Below are positions 10,367 through 23,415 of a stretch of 64,000 nucleotides of DNA, in pieces (positions within the stretch are counted from its first letter, which is position 1; the number at the start of each line of letters is the position of its first letter). This DNA is from Diphasiastrum complanatum (lineage: Eukaryota; Streptophyta; Lycopodiopsida; Lycopodiales; Lycopodiaceae). The notes under the pieces were generated by a model. That model was not told where the DNA came from. It worked only from the letters and a program-made list of their open reading frames with translations, and made no database searches. The stretch lies in assembly GCA_029204225.1 (NCBI GenBank), contig CM055106.1, positions 44,243,003 to 44,307,002 on the forward strand. The letters run 5' to 3'. The position numbers and the translations under genes are program-made.

Positions 10367-11964
10367 GTGGCAACGAGGCACGTGATCACTGATTATCAAG
10401 AATCAGAATCCTCCAGATACATAATCTTAGGAGATGGTTCTAGACACAAAGTCAGTGGAACCGGAGCGTTGTGGTTAAGCACCAAGGGAAGAGACAGAAG
10501 GCTCGACGACACTCTGTACGTGCCCACTCTTCAGAAGGGCCTACTATTTGTTGCTAAGATGGTAGATGCAGGACTGAGAGTCACCTTTGAAGGCGATACC
10601 TACAAAGTGGTTGAAGCTGCAACCACTCAGCTTGTCACGACAGGGAAGCGAAAGAGGAACCTATATCACCTCAAGATCCGAGTATCTTCTGAACAAGCTC
10701 ACCAAATCGACGAATTGATGGATATTACATGGCACAGGAGGCTATATCACATGAATACATTCGCTCTATACAACACTAGTCGGAACGGAGCTTTCACTAG
10801 CGTTGACATCAAAGATGAAGCATGCTTGAAGTCCTGCGATGCCTGTAACAAAGTCAGGATGTCACGTATACCAATAACCAAGGACTCTTTCAGAACAAAA
10901 GAACTCCTAGAGCTGGTATACTACATCACTTTCATCGACGATTTCAGCAAGTTTGTAGCCGTGTATTTTATCCACAATAAATCAGAGGCCCTAGACAAAT
11001 TCACAGAGTTCGTGAATTGGGCTGAGAAATGGACTGACAAGAAGGTAAAGCAATTGAGAACAGACAGAGGAAGAGAATATGTCTCCAAACGCTTTGCTGA
11101 GTTTTGCACCAGCAGAGGCATACTTCACTTGCAGACTGCAGCCTACACACCACAGCACAATGGTGTGGCAGAGAGGAGAAATCGGACTCTCATGGAAGCT
11201 GCAAGATCTATGATGGCCTATTCAAAGGCATCAAAATTCTTATGGGCTAAAGCAGTAGCTACAACCAACTATTTGCAAAACAGGACAAGTAGATTCAGCA
11301 TTGCACATACCACACCACACAAGCTTTGGTGGGGCAGTAAACCAAGTCTAGCACATGTACGCAATTTTGGATGCATCGCATACACCCACATTCCAGATCA
11401 GAAAAGAAAGAAGCTGGATGAAAAGGCAAAACAGGGATTCCTTGTAGGATATGATGTTCATTCATCAAACTACAGGATCTAATGCCTGACAACAGACAAA
11501 TCAAGACTATTAGAGACGTCAGATTTGATGAGTCAAAGACAATGATTGACAGAGATCTAGTTGGCTACGAAATCTTGACCAGAGGCTATTATGACCTGCC
11601 AACATCTACGGAGGGAGTGGACCCTGAACACCTGGAACAAGATGCTCAAATCCCAGATGGAAAGAATGACTATTCAGATGACGAGCAGCCAGACGCAGAT
11701 CCTGTACCCAGGACACCTGCTACTCATCAAAATTCAGTAGTCAACAAAGGCAAGAAGCTAGACAAAGACAAGGCCATTGAACTGACTGCGGATCTCCAAG
11801 AAGATCTACACGAGAAAGAAGAGCACCTGTCAGATTTGTACCTGATAGCTCAGCCTCTATATCAGAGAAATTCTGTGGATTTGGAGGAGAACCTCAATCA
11901 TATGAGAAAGCTATCAACTGTCCAGATAAAAATAAGTAGATTGAAGCAATGGAAGATGAGATGA
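10367..11964 (+). pseudogene. Copia protease tail and integrase of J
   Basis: The block opens with the region after the aspartic protease site (GDGSRHKVSGTG, LDDTLYVPTLQKGLLFV). It continues into the GAG-pre-integrase part (TWHRRLYHMNT, CDACNKVRMSR) and the rve core (ITFIDDFSKF, LRTDRGREYV, TPQHNGVAERRNRTL). The FGCIAYTHIP and KQGFLVGYD motifs close the integrase. An acidic linker follows toward RT. It is fossil. Confidence 0.85.
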
Positions 11965-11999
11965 AATCCATGGAGTAGAACAACGTCTAGAATCTGGAG

Positions 12000-13460
12000 C
12001 CATTACCAGCAGACAAGAAGACTGTAAAATGCAAATGGGTTTACAAGTACAAGTATGGACCTGATGGCAACATATCCACATACAAGGCCAGAATGATGGT
12101 GAAAGGTTTTTCTCATAAGTATGATGTTGACTATACTGAAACCTTTTTCCCAGTCGTAAAGCATTCATCCTTACGCTTGTTATTTGCATACACAGCAGCA
12201 TACAGTCTCAAGATCCACATCATGGATGAGAAGACCGCCTTCTTACATGGAGAGTTGAATGAAGAGGTCTATATGGACCAGCCACCGCATTTATCTGCTC
12301 ACGCTTTGCCAACTACGCCTGCCGAATGCAAAGAAGCATATACGGACTGAAGCAATCTGCCAAGCAGTGGTATAAAAAGAAGGATCTAGCCCTCAGATCC
12401 TTAGATTTCAACCATTGATGGCCAACTACAATGTCTATACAAAGGTCATAAATGGAAAAATCATAATCATAGCAGTCTATGTGGATGACACCTTGATCCT
12501 GTCCAGAAACAACGAGCTGATTGCTCAGGTAAAGCATAGTATTTCACAACATTTTGAGATATCAGACCTAGGGGAAGCAAGATGTTACCTAGAATTGCAG
12601 ATTGACAGAGATCTCGACGGAGGGAGGCTATATCTTCACCAGTCAAGATACATCCAGAAAATCATTGATGATTTTCAAATGACGGACTGCAAGGGAGCTA
12701 ACACATCGATGGTAGCTAAAACAGGTCTGACCAAGCAAGACTACCTGCAGAATGCAGAAGAGCAAAAAGCCATGCAGAACATGCCCTACAGAAAATTAAT
12801 CGGATCACTCATGTACTTAGTAGATAATACATGTCCTGACATGGCTTATGTAGTTTTCAAAATGAGCCAGTTTTATTTCAATCCAGGCCCTACGCACTAG
12901 AAGATAGCCAAAAGAATTCTGCAATATCTTCAACAGACGAAGGATTATGGGCTGTGTTTCTCTTAGCATGAAGGATTCTAGATTAAATCCTATAGCAATG
13001 CAAGCTGGACATCCTTGAAAGATGACTGCAAAAGAGTCTCAGGAGGATGCACGATAGCAACCGGAGCAGCTGTCATACTGATCAACAGGAAGCAGATTGT
13101 GACCACGCAATCATCCTGCAAAGCAGAGTATGTTGTAGCAGCCAAGATGGCAAACAAGCTTACATGGCTCAAGCAGTTCCTTGACGGACTGGGAGAGAAT
13201 CCAACAAGCTGCTGCTACTATTCATGGATAATACATCCACCATTCATCTAACGAAGAATCCAGTGTTTCATTCTAGAACGAAACACATTGCTATCAGATA
13301 TCATCTGATAGAGATCTGGTTGAGAAAGACAGGCTGAAGATCGAGTTCATTCCAACAAAGCATATGGTGTCCAATATCTTCACGAAGCCTCTTGACAAGG
13401 CGATTTTTGAGAAGCAGCGCGCAAGCTTAGGCATCAGAAAAATACCAGTTTTGAGAGGAA
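12000..13460 (+). pseudogene. Copia RT and RNase H of J
   Basis: The order is CKWVYKYKYGPDGN, DYTETFFPVVKHSSLR, IMDEKTAFLHGEL, the catalytic YVDD at 12478-12489, and RKLIGSLMYLV. RNase H follows with CKAEYVVAAKMANKLTWLKQFL and [12 protein letters not shown], and the C-terminal IFTKPLDKAIFE ends shortly before the purine tract and LTR. Damage is heavy compared with C2 or E, in line with the older LTR pair. Confidence 0.85.
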
Positions 13461-13462
13461 GC

Positions 13463-13612
13463 TGAAGAAACCAATTGTTTCTATCTTTCAAAGCCTTAGC
13501 ATTTTTCCTTAGTTTTTCCTTTGCTATTTTTTTTTTTTGGCCATTGTGCATTTTGAACTATATTTCGCACAGTCTGCATTTTTGGGTCATGAGAAAAATT
13601 TAGCCATAATCA
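13463..13612 (+). repeat. 3' LTR start of J
   Basis: About 150 bp match the beginning of the 5' LTR of J, directly after the purine-rich GAGAGGAAGC. The similarity stops near 13612 and a different LTR-like sequence follows. Confidence 0.8.
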
Positions 13613-13910
13613 ATGTGAGACACCAATCTTGGTTTTGGAAGCAATTTTGAGTGATTCTCTCCATTTGTCTACATTTGTTTTGATTGTTTTGAGGTTCTAT
13701 CAATGTGTACTTGATTTTCAGGTTGGAGTCCGTATTCAGACAGTGTTTCACACGTGTGAAACCATAAAGTACACCTACATTCAATTAATGATTGTTCTTG
13801 TTAGGATTTTGTGTCTAGAATTGATCTAGATTGATCTTAATCTCAAGTGGATTGATAGATCAAGAAATCTGACAACCAATCCCTCTTGAGGATCAGATTA
13901 GGATCCACTC
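13613..13910 (+). repeat. LTR-like fragment, family not named
   Basis: It contains CACACGTGTG at 13749-13758 preceded by GGAGTCCGTATTCAGACAG, the same motif order as in LTRs A and C1. It continues with GATTGATCTAGATTGATC-like repeats as LTR H does. I read it as the R/U5 end of a related copia LTR in + orientation. No coding sequence is attached. Confidence 0.5.
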
Positions 13911-14200
13911 TTGGTCCTTTTTGTACTTTTTGCACAAAGAATACATCTACTTCATCTTCCACCTCCTCCTCATGTGCAAGGTTTCCTTGTTTGTCCTCCC
14001 TCTCTTGTACTCTTAGCCTCTTGTAGCATTCGGATGCATAATGCCTCTTCTTTCCACAAAAGAAGCATTTTTGCTTTGACTTGTCCTTTGAGCTTGATGC
14101 GTCACCTTTTTCTTTGGCCTCCTTTGGATGATTCTTCTTTCCATTGGTCTTCTTTTTGCCCTTGAATGAGAAATTGGCTTTCTCATCTCCATCTCAATTC
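13911..14200 (-). pseudogene. Copia Gag zinc-knuckle fragment of H1
   Basis: The minus-strand translation contains KCFFCGKKRHYASECYKRL, a CX2CX4HX4C-type nucleocapsid knuckle, flanked by Lys-rich and acidic (HEEEVEDEVDVFF) stretches, as in the Gags of C2 and F. It binds element RNA in the particle. It lies on the inner side of LTR H1 in the correct orientation. Confidence 0.7.
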
Positions 14201-14363
14201 TAGCACTCCCTCACAAAGTTGGCATGATCATAAGATGAAGTGAAATCTAGTAACAATCAAATCTTGCCAATTTTTCACTCTATTTACCACTCTTGAGAAA
14301 ATCAAGGAAAAATGGATTTGATAGATCAATGATCAAAAGCTCTTGTACTTGGCTCTGATACCA

Positions 14364-14880
14364 TGTGAAAGTACTGTACTTTAGGACCATAAATGGATCT
14401 GCAAAAGATCCACAAGAGTGATTGAATGCTTGCTTAACAATCTATCAAAAAACTAGAGACAAAAAAGTTGATCTAGATTGGCAATTTGACAAACAACAAG
14501 CAAGAACAATCAATCGCATTGATCAATCACCAAATCCGACTTCACACATGTGTACTACAGGATTTAGTACGGCCTGCAAGCTGAAAAACAAGTAAAAATT
14601 GATTTGGTTGCATTTGGATCACAAAAACTCAATGTACATAGTGGAGTAGCTTGAGATTGCCAATGAGCTCCAAAAAAATTCTTTCTCATTATGGGAGCTT
14701 GGAATACATAGCAAATTCGACTTCCTTTGTGAAGTTAGGTGGATTTCCAACATGTAATAAGGAAGCAAACTCAGCCTTTTTGTCCTAAAATAAAACCCTA
14801 GTCTATTTCCTAGAGTCATGCTTGGTAGATAGCTAGTTGGTCAATTTTCACCTTAAATCTAAGATTTAGGTCCTATCAAC
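14364..14880 (-). repeat. 5' LTR of copia fragment H1
   Basis: The reverse complement of the iMet primer site (GGCTCTGATACCA) ends at 14363 and the LTR begins TGTGAAAGTAC. It shares long stretches with 21173-21540, which lies in the opposite orientation. It carries CACACATGTG, a one-base variant of the recurring palindrome. The outer end near 14880 is approximate. Between the LTR and the Gag fragment (14200-14363) lies leader DNA. Confidence 0.75.
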
Positions 14881-15294
14881 TAGGAATCACTACCAAAATG
14901 ACATGATTCACTTGCTCAATAAATCATAAAAAAAGTTCATAATAAAGATGTTACATCCATGAGTTCTATTGTCACTATAAATTTTGATTAACTCATTAAA
15001 TTTATTTATCACAGTCATGCTATGTAAAAAAAATTTGCAACACATCTTATGCTTAGTTTGGTCAAGAGTTACAATAGACCTTAAGGATTGGTTCAAATTA
15101 TTGTTAAAAACATATATTGTTACTTCTCAAACCACTTCTTGTCCAGATTGTTTTTAATGACCTTTAGGATTGGTTCAAACTTCAAGTTATTGTGAAAAAC
15201 ATATGTTGTTACTCCTGGAACCACTCTTGTTTAGATCTTTTTAAAAAAATACATGTTGTAATTTCTCAAATGATTCTTAGTAAGAGTATAGTCA
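14881..15294. repeat. Degenerate ~82-bp tandem repeat
   Basis: Units starting GACCTTAAGGATTGGTTCAA at 15077 and GACCTTTAGGATTGGTTCAA at 15159 are about 82 bp apart. Each holds AAAACATAT(A/G)TTGTTACT and a CCA(C)TCTTG end, and a third, partial unit lies at about 15240-15285. The upstream 190 bp are AT-rich with nothing recognised. Confidence 0.65.
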
Positions 15295-15870
15295 CTAAAA
15301 GACCATTCCTCTATACATCATAGTCAGCCTTGAGAGTCTAGAAACACGAGCGTCTCTAGAAGGTCGAAATATAAGAGATAAAGATTTTGATGGAAGGATC
15401 TTTGCTCCATAAGTTTTATGAGTGTTAAGGAGCGCTGGCCACAACGGTGTTGTAACTTGTAAGACACTCTCGAGTCTCAAAAACGCTGATGCTGATATTG
15501 GTGTTGAAAGGAGCAGCCATGAATTGATGGTGTTGTTGAAAGGAGAAGCGATGAAGTGATAGTGGTGTAACGCGTTGAAAGGAGAAGCCATGAATTGATT
15601 GGTGTCGTCATGGAACGCCAGCTATTACTGCCGTCAGCAGTCTTTGCTGCTAAGAAGGATCGTCCATCCTGCTTGTAAGTGGTGATACTGAACAGTGAAT
15701 ACTGATTCCTGTTTCCTTGATAGGAACGCGTTCGATAATGTCAGCTGCCGACAACGGTGTTACACTTTGCTGGATCTGCTGAGGTATAGCTGAGAGCTCC
15801 CATGTGATTATCATGGCTACAATAATTCGCACGGTGTGGTGCCGACTCCATAATTTTTTAAGTGCACCTT
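15295..15870. other. GC-richer island, unassigned
   Basis: This 575-bp stretch has more CpG than its surroundings. It has a run of three near-copies of GTTGAAAGGAG(A/C)AGC at 15503, 15535 and 15574. Minus-strand ORFs of 98 and 60 codons show no motif I know. It could be a decayed host exon, a promoter region or the end of a mobile element; I cannot choose. Confidence 0.3.
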
Positions 15871-17387
<1,517 letters not shown>

Positions 17388-17511
17388 AAATACAGCAAGA
17401 CATTGAACCACCACAACTCGTAGCAAAGCGATATCAACATCATATTCAAACATATTCTCTACAAAGATAGGACATACATGGTAAAATATATGAATAACAT
17501 ACAATGTTAGG

Positions 17512-17991
17512 TGTTATGGCCATATTCGGTTAAGGACCTGGAATAGTCCTAATATGGTAGACCAGTTCTCCAGTGTTCAAGATTATTGGTCACACAGAGA
17601 TTTAATTTTGAGTCAAGGCCTGTTTGTGACTAATTACCTTGAGAGGACCCAGACACTCTAATTGAGACATATGGAGTATGGCATGTACGTGTTATGGATA
17701 TAGGCAGGAGGACTGCATGAAGAGATGTAACCTATTTATAGTTGACCTGCATGGGGATTGCATGGTTTCATGCACAGGACTCTACTCTTTTTATAATGAG
17801 GTAGGGATTCTCTCGTCGACATATTGGGGTTTAGGTTACCAAGTTCTCTCTTCTCCTGTAGCTTTCACATGGCATGGCTTGGGAGCTAGATCCAGATTTG
17901 ATCTAGGATTGGTTGGGCGGTTTGACTCCATAGTCTCTTTTATTGTGTTCTCCTATGCTCATCTTAAGGATGATCCATTAGGGTTACTACA
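17512..17991 (+). repeat. 5' LTR of element N1
   Basis: The LTR runs from TGTTATGGCCATATT to TTACTACA, 480 bp, followed at once by the primer site TGGTATCAGAGC (17993-18004). The same LTR in opposite orientation, split by element D, lies at 30957-31000 and 47847-48250. It includes a TATTTATAG-like box near 17730. A 161-codon ORF inside the LTR is not considered real. Confidence 0.85.
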
Positions 17992-18190
17992 TTGGTATCA
18001 GAGCTTGGCTAAGATGCGGTCTTGGATAAGAGTGGAGGCAAGCTCTACAACGAATTTGGAAGATCGAGGCACTTGGATTTGCATCCCGATTGGAAGTGTC
18101 GATTTCTCGAGAGAAGTTGGAAATGGGTTTGCTAATTCATTGAGCTTTTCAAAGTTGTGGTAGATTGTGGAATTTGGATTTCCTTTCTCT
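17992..18190 (+). other. Primer site and leader of N1
   Basis: After the iMet primer site the sequence matches the inverted leader of N2 at 30704-30956 (shared blocks include GCACTTGGATTT and GAGCTTTTCAAAGTTG). This shows both are copies of one retrotransposon. No Gag is recognised downstream. Confidence 0.75.
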
Positions 18191-19903
18191 AGGGACAATA
18201 TGCATGTTTTTGGGCTTTATCACTTTGACATTTTGCTAAGCCAACTTGAGTATTGTTGGATCCTAAGTCAAGCTGTATTAACTGGTTTTTGAACAGAAAG
18301 AGAGAAATGGTATGGTTCTCAGGCATATACCCGATATAGGAATTCGATTTCTTGGTACTATGCTATTTAAACCATTTAACTCTGGAGTATTAGCACTCCC
18401 AATAAATGGAGTTAAATTGTGTTTTTGGTTTTCTCCTTTATCAATGGAACACCAATGGGTTTGTTATTGTGTTCTTAATGATTTAGATTATTAGGATTGA
18501 ATAAGCCAAAGCTTTTGAAAAACTTGTGAAAGTGATTAATTGGAATAAAGTGGATAATATTTGGAGGTAGTTCTTTATTCGACAAAAAAAAATATAGGAA
18601 AAGAAGTACCTGAATCCAAGGTTTAAGGTTTTTCCATTAATTACATACAACTTTAACCAAGATGTAATGCTTAAGCTAGTTTAATGAAAAGAAAAAACAA
18701 TCCAATTATGTTGCAAAATTGTAATTAATAGGAACTGTGATCAAAGTAAAGGATTGATTTCATTTTCGGTTAAATACTATGGTGAACCGTATGCAAAACA
18801 TCAGACTAGTACTATTTTGCATACTAGTGGGTGATTTTTGTATATCGGTGATTCAATCCAGGAATAGGATAGAAATGAAATTTTTTCTGACTTTTTTTCC
18901 TACAATAATTCATTTTTTTACATTTACTAATGTTTTTATATCTTTGTTGTACCTTAACTGGAAAAACATTTAGGGGACTGAAAATTCTGAGGGAAGAATA
19001 ATGGATATTAGAGGTTGTAAGTGTAATCGGGAAATGTATTTCGCAGTTAGGATTTTGTTAGTCACTGTAAATAATTGCTTAATACTGGATATTAACTTCT
19101 TGGATAGAATTCATTCATAACTAATATCTTTGAAACCATTGAGTTATCCATAGTCTTGGATGTCAATTGTGATGTTAGAAGTAGAATTTGATACATGGAT
19201 TACATTGGATCTGTTAGTTGACAAAAGCTTGTCCCTAAAGTTGATGCATCAATAGGGTTTCGCAGATTATCATTAACTAGAAAATATCTTAATGTAATAT
19301 TGAACCATGTTAACTCTTCTGTTTAGATCATTGGATCAGGTGTGGATTTGTGGTATCCATCTGATAGGCCTGCCAGTCATCCAAGTAATTGGATTCTCCA
19401 ATTTTTTGAAAACAAGAGATAATATCCTATATGGATTATAGTCAGATGAGGCGATTAAGGATTTTCTGAAAGGAAGAGCTGGTGGTATGGGACATTAGTA
19501 ATTTTGGAAAGAAAATTCTAGTACTGTAAAGATATGATGATCAAGGGCATATTTTAGTACCTAGTCACAATAAACTCATTGATCAAATGTGGGATGTTTT
19601 GGAAAATTTTGAGGTTTAATCTAGATCCCAATGTGGTATCTCACTATCTACAACATCAGAGGCCCTCAAATCAATTTCTCGCGTTCTTAATTAATCCTTT
19701 ACTTCTTAATAATTTCTCAAATATAAGACATCAGACTAGTTTATATGATTCTTTCCAGCATGAAGTTATTCTTCTAAAAAACTGTTATGTCATATAAATT
19801 ACTACTTGTGTGAATAGCGTTGAGTCAAATAAATTCTAACATTATAGTGTTTCAATTTCTTAAACCTAAAACATCTCTTTGTGCATAAAGGGATTTCAGT
19901 GGA
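18191..19903. other. AT-rich stretch, no gene recognised
   Basis: About 1.7 kb without a convincing ORF, LTR pair or tandem repeat. It may be the interior of N1, since it follows the N1 leader without an obvious break, but no retroelement protein is visible. Confidence 0.4.
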
Positions 19904-20668
19904 ATGATTGTACTGTCACTCAAGATGAAAATACTTGAAGGAAAAGTCCTATTTGTATTTGAGAGTTTGAGCTTGGCAAAAGAGGAGATCACTCAAGAGG
20001 AGATCTTGGCAAAGTGTGATCTTGCTTGCATTGAGGAGGAGCATCAAAAGGAGGAAGATCTTGAGGATCAACCTCAAAGCATGAGAGTTCCAAAGGAGTC
20101 ATCAACGACAATGGCCGAGTCATCAAATTGCATGCAAATTGCCCATTCAAGTGTGCATCTTGCAAGGATGGTGAGCATTGGAGAGTCTACTATCTTTGAG
20201 TACTTTTTGGATAGTATTAGTAGACATGGAGTGACTTGTTGCTTATCTTTAAGATCTATGATGTTTAGTACTTTGTATGACAAGACAATGAAAATGGATG
20301 CTTTCAAATCTCCATTTGTTGTTGATAAAGCAATTTCATTGGATAACTATTTTTGTAATAGTTTAAATAGTGTCATAAAAGATGAAACATCATTTGTATT
20401 GGAAATCTTTGGGTCCACATGCCTTGAGCATGTTCATTCCAATGTAAGGACCAAAGATTATCCTATTTCAATGATAGGAATAATGGTAGTGTTCTACTCT
20501 TCAAGTAGAGATTGTAGAATCTACTTGTTTTCCATCAAAGAAGTTGTCAATGGTGGAAAGGTTATTAGATTTCTTATGCTCAGTCTTAAACAAATCGTTC
20601 AAGTAATGAGCATCCTGAAAAATCGAAGGCCGTCTACATGTTTTCGGACCTTCACATTTTTCTTTTGA
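19904..20668 (+). CDS. Unrecognised 254-codon ORF
   Basis: This is the longest open frame in the window that I cannot assign to a known retroelement domain. The N-terminal third is acidic and Glu/Lys-rich (EEITQEEILAKCDLACIEEEHQ). The rest alternates hydrophobic and Ser/Asp-rich parts with several cysteines (CLEHV, SSSRDCRIYLF). I see no signal peptide, zinc knuckle or catalytic motif. Its C-terminus runs into the T-rich foldback array at about 20650, so the true end is doubtful. It lies upstream of LTR H2, the place where some plant copia elements hold an extra ORF. It could also be a decayed host gene or chance. Confidence 0.3.
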   Translation: MIVLSLKMKILEGKVLFVFESLSLAKEEITQEEILAKCDLACIEEEHQKEEDLEDQPQSMRVPKESSTTMAESSNCMQIAHSSVHLARMVSIGESTIFEYFLDSISRHGVTCCLSLRSMMFSTLYDKTMKMDAFKSPFVVDKAISLDNYFCNSLNSVIKDETSFVLEIFGSTCLEHVHSNVRTKDYPISMIGIMVVFYSSSRDCRIYLFSIKEVVNGGKVIRFLMLSLKQIVQVMSILKNRRPSTCFRTFTFFF

Positions 20669-21030
20669 GATTTTTTTTTTGCCTTAACCATTTTTAAGCA
20701 CCTTCGCCTTTTTCAGCCCTTCGCAAAAAAGGAGACACGGTAGCCAGAATTTCTTAGAAACCATTTTTAAGACACCTTCGCCTTTTTTGCCCCTTCGCAA
20801 AAAAGGAGACACATAGGCCAAAATGACTTAGAATCAATTTTAAAGGCACCTTCGTCTTTTTTGCCTTTTTCTCCTTTTCCCTACCTTCGACTTTTTGCCT
20901 TTTTTCTTGCCTTTGCTCTAAGGACACCTTCAAAATTTTCAAACCTTCAGTATAAGGGCACCTTCGAGTTTTTCGGCTTTTTCGCGTTTTGCTACATTGG
21001 CTGACCGACATCGCCAACTTATCAGCAACC
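20640..21030. repeat. T/A-run foldback array with 73-bp tandem units
   Basis: Three near-copies begin at 20688, 20761 and about 20835 (period 73-74 bp). Each reads CCATTTTTAAG..CACCTTCG, a T-run, CCCTTCGC, an A-run and GGAGACAC. The T-run/A-run pairs could form short stems. The composition matches the array in LTR J (8390-8800), so this is probably the body of a related LTR. Confidence 0.7.
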
Positions 21031-21172
21031 CTAAAAACAGCTGGACAACCAAATATCCCAAAGGCGGTTGGCGGTTACCAACTTTGTACATATGCAAAGA
21101 CTGGCGTAAATAGCATTAAAGGCTTGCAAGATATTTTTCCTCAACACTTGTAAATCTATATGTAAGTTGATA

Positions 21173-21540
21173 CATGCTGGAAACCCACCTAACTTCACAA
21201 AGGAAGTTGAATTTGCTATGTGTTCCAAGCTCCCATAGTGAGAAGATAGATCATTTTACTCCACTATGTACATTGATTTTTTGTGATCCAAATGCAACCA
21301 AATCAATTTCTACTTGTTTCTCAGCTGCAGGGCGTACTAAATCTTGTAGTACACATGTGTGAAGTTGGATTTGGTGATTGATCAATGCGATTGATTGTTC
21401 TTGCTTGTTGTTTGTCAAATTGCCAATCTAGATCAACTTTTTTGTCTCTAGTTTTTTGATGGATTGTTAAGCAAGCATCCAATCACTCTTGTGGATCTTT
21501 TGCAAAGCCATTTATGGTCCTAAAGTACAGTACTTTCACA
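21173..21540 (+). repeat. LTR end fragment H2
   Basis: It matches LTR H1 (14364-14880) in inverted orientation, from GAAACCCACCTAACTTC to the terminal GTACTTTCACA. No primer site follows, so this is a 3' LTR or solo remnant on the + strand. It contains the CACATGTGTG variant near 21352. Confidence 0.75.
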
Positions 21541-22755
21541 GTAGCCAGTATAGCCTCTCAATATTCAAACAATGATTTAACTATTTTCTTATAGAACTTC
21601 GATATTGTTTCTCTCCCCGTGCATTTACTATGCATGACCAATGTTGGATTGAGTGATTAGAATAATCAACTACACATACAGCCTGACTAATTTACAAAAT
21701 TCTCATAATGTAATCTGAAATCATGACTCGACAGTTAAGGATACCTTGCAAATGACTCGGAGAATCAGACATCCCCTCTCATTTTGTCTCTCATAATATA
21801 ACAAATTTCACAATGATAGTAGTGTCAATTAACCATCTGAATGCTTCAACATGGTTCAGACTTGAACTGTGTTAAAATACTACCAATCTGTCTTTGCAAA
21901 ACATTCATCATTAATTTGGAACAGAGGTTACAAAACCTTGCAGACTCTAGAAAAATAGTATGCAGCTCATACATTCCCAATCATTTATAGAGTAAACATC
22001 CACAACATACTCATAAACAAAGGCACCAAGTATCGCCTCAACAAAACTATTCCTATTAAAATTGTATTTACAACGGCTCTTTATAGTCTCGCGAATGTCC
22101 ATAATCGTTTAGCTATTATAGCTGTTGTAACTGCTATTCTTGGATTCGGATAATTTTCTGACCCTGGATTGGATCGGATCAAGTCTAATAATTTTTTGAT
22201 CTAGCCGAAATCCGACACTTAACGAAATCTGACCCAATCAAAATTCGACTTGGATTGATTTTATACTAAAAACTTCTAAAGTCTAAAATTTTATAAAGCT
22301 TAAAAATAATGAAATACATAAAACTAAGTATGTACAAGAATAACAAGTAAAAATTCATCATGTGACTAGTTTGAGTCATCACATGTCCTCGCCCTCAGAT
22401 TCAGTAGAACCCTCTGATGAAGATTCCAAAGAATAAGTCTATCCTGCCAGCATCATCAGGTAATTTTCTTCATTACAAACAAGATTACGCCAGTGCTTGC
22501 AGGCCCGTTTATGCATCTTGTAAAAAAATTCACACTCAATATCACAAAAAGGACTCCAATATCTTTTGTCACATTTATTTTCAATAGTCAGTTCTGAATA
22601 CTTTTCTGCACACTTTCAATTTATGGGTGAACAATGTTCCATGTTGAAGATTTATCATGTAATCTTCAAATTGACTGCCTCTTTTTTCTGAGTAAATGCA
22701 AGGATATAATTTCCTTAGTGATGGGTAAATAATCCAGTCTGGCATATACTAATTG
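21541..22755. other. Unassigned stretch before C1
   Basis: No gene, LTR or tandem array is recognised. Part of it (22150-22260) is a low-complexity run of GGATTGGATCGGATC-like and GACCCAATC-like words. A short coding-like piece is listed separately. Confidence 0.4.
22380..22580 (-). other. Short Cys-rich coding-like relic
   Basis: On the minus strand about 44 codons read CDKRYWSPFCDIECEFFYKM and then HKRACKHWRNLVCNEENY, followed by an acidic serine-rich stretch (SLESSSEGSTESEGEDM). The Cys/His density and acidic tail look protein-like, but I do not recognise a family. It may be a transposase or host-gene fragment, or chance. Confidence 0.2.
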
Positions 22756-23415
22756 TGTTAAAAATTCACAATTCTAGCTTGACTAGTTTTGGTCATATGA
22801 CTTGTAAATAGCTAGATGGTCATGATGTGGCTTGTCACACGTGCCAAATAGCATAGGATTCCATTCATAAGGATGTTCTCAAGTAGACCTAAGTGTTAGA
22901 ACCTTTGGAATGAGTCCAAATTATGCTTAGATACAAGAGAGAAAAAATAGTAGCTATTTTTGGTAATTTTTGCATTGTTGAGGGATGTCCAAGATTCCAA
23001 TCCTAACTTGGTAGGGATGAAAGATCCACCAAAATTAGCATTAGGGATAGGTTTAGGGCTACTCATAACTGCCCAAAACCGTGATGGATCATGTATATAT
23101 AGGTGCAAGCAATTTCATGATTTTTCTCTCATAATGGTGCAATTGCTCTCTATGTTCATAATTGTTTGAGTACTTGTGATTACTAATGATTATAGGATTG
23201 AATGTAGGTCTGGTGTACAGTACTCAAATTGTGGGAGGCCGTACTTTCACACGTGTGAAGCCTTCTTCAAGAATTTGGGCCATTTAGTGAGGTTCAAGCA
23301 TAGATTTTTGATGGATTTTGATGGTTCAACTTGTGCTAATCTTATGAAATCATAATCTACTGTTTCTATCATCATTTCAAGTGTTTTAGCATCCCCATTT
23401 GATGTAATTTTTACA
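22756..23415 (+). repeat. 5' LTR of C1
   Basis: 660 bp from TGTTAAAAATTCAC to TTTTTACA, directly followed by TGGTATCAGAGCCT. It aligns with the 682-bp LTRs of C2. CACACGTGTG lies at 23248-23257. Confidence 0.9.

Larger units (their letters stand above)
8211..13612 (+). mobile_element. Ty1/copia element J
   Basis: J carries a long 5' LTR, an iMet primer site at 9509-9520, gag, integrase, RT, RNase H and the first 150 bp of a 3' LTR. The two LTR starts (8211 and 13463, both TGAAGAAACCAA) differ at about 11 of 148 compared positions, so J is old. It is a fossil with many breaks. Its coding GC is higher than in the other copias here and its Gag differs (LDFSRSNFLAWKAKTSLIL), so it belongs to another lineage. 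Confidence 0.88.

Noticed and set aside
17678-18163. 161-codon ORF on the + strand
   Set aside because: It lies across the LTR end and primer site of N1; the inverted N2 copy shows this region is LTR and leader.
20688-20910. 73-bp repeats as a CRISPR array
   Set aside because: The units are diverged tandem copies without unique spacers, in plant LTR-type DNA.
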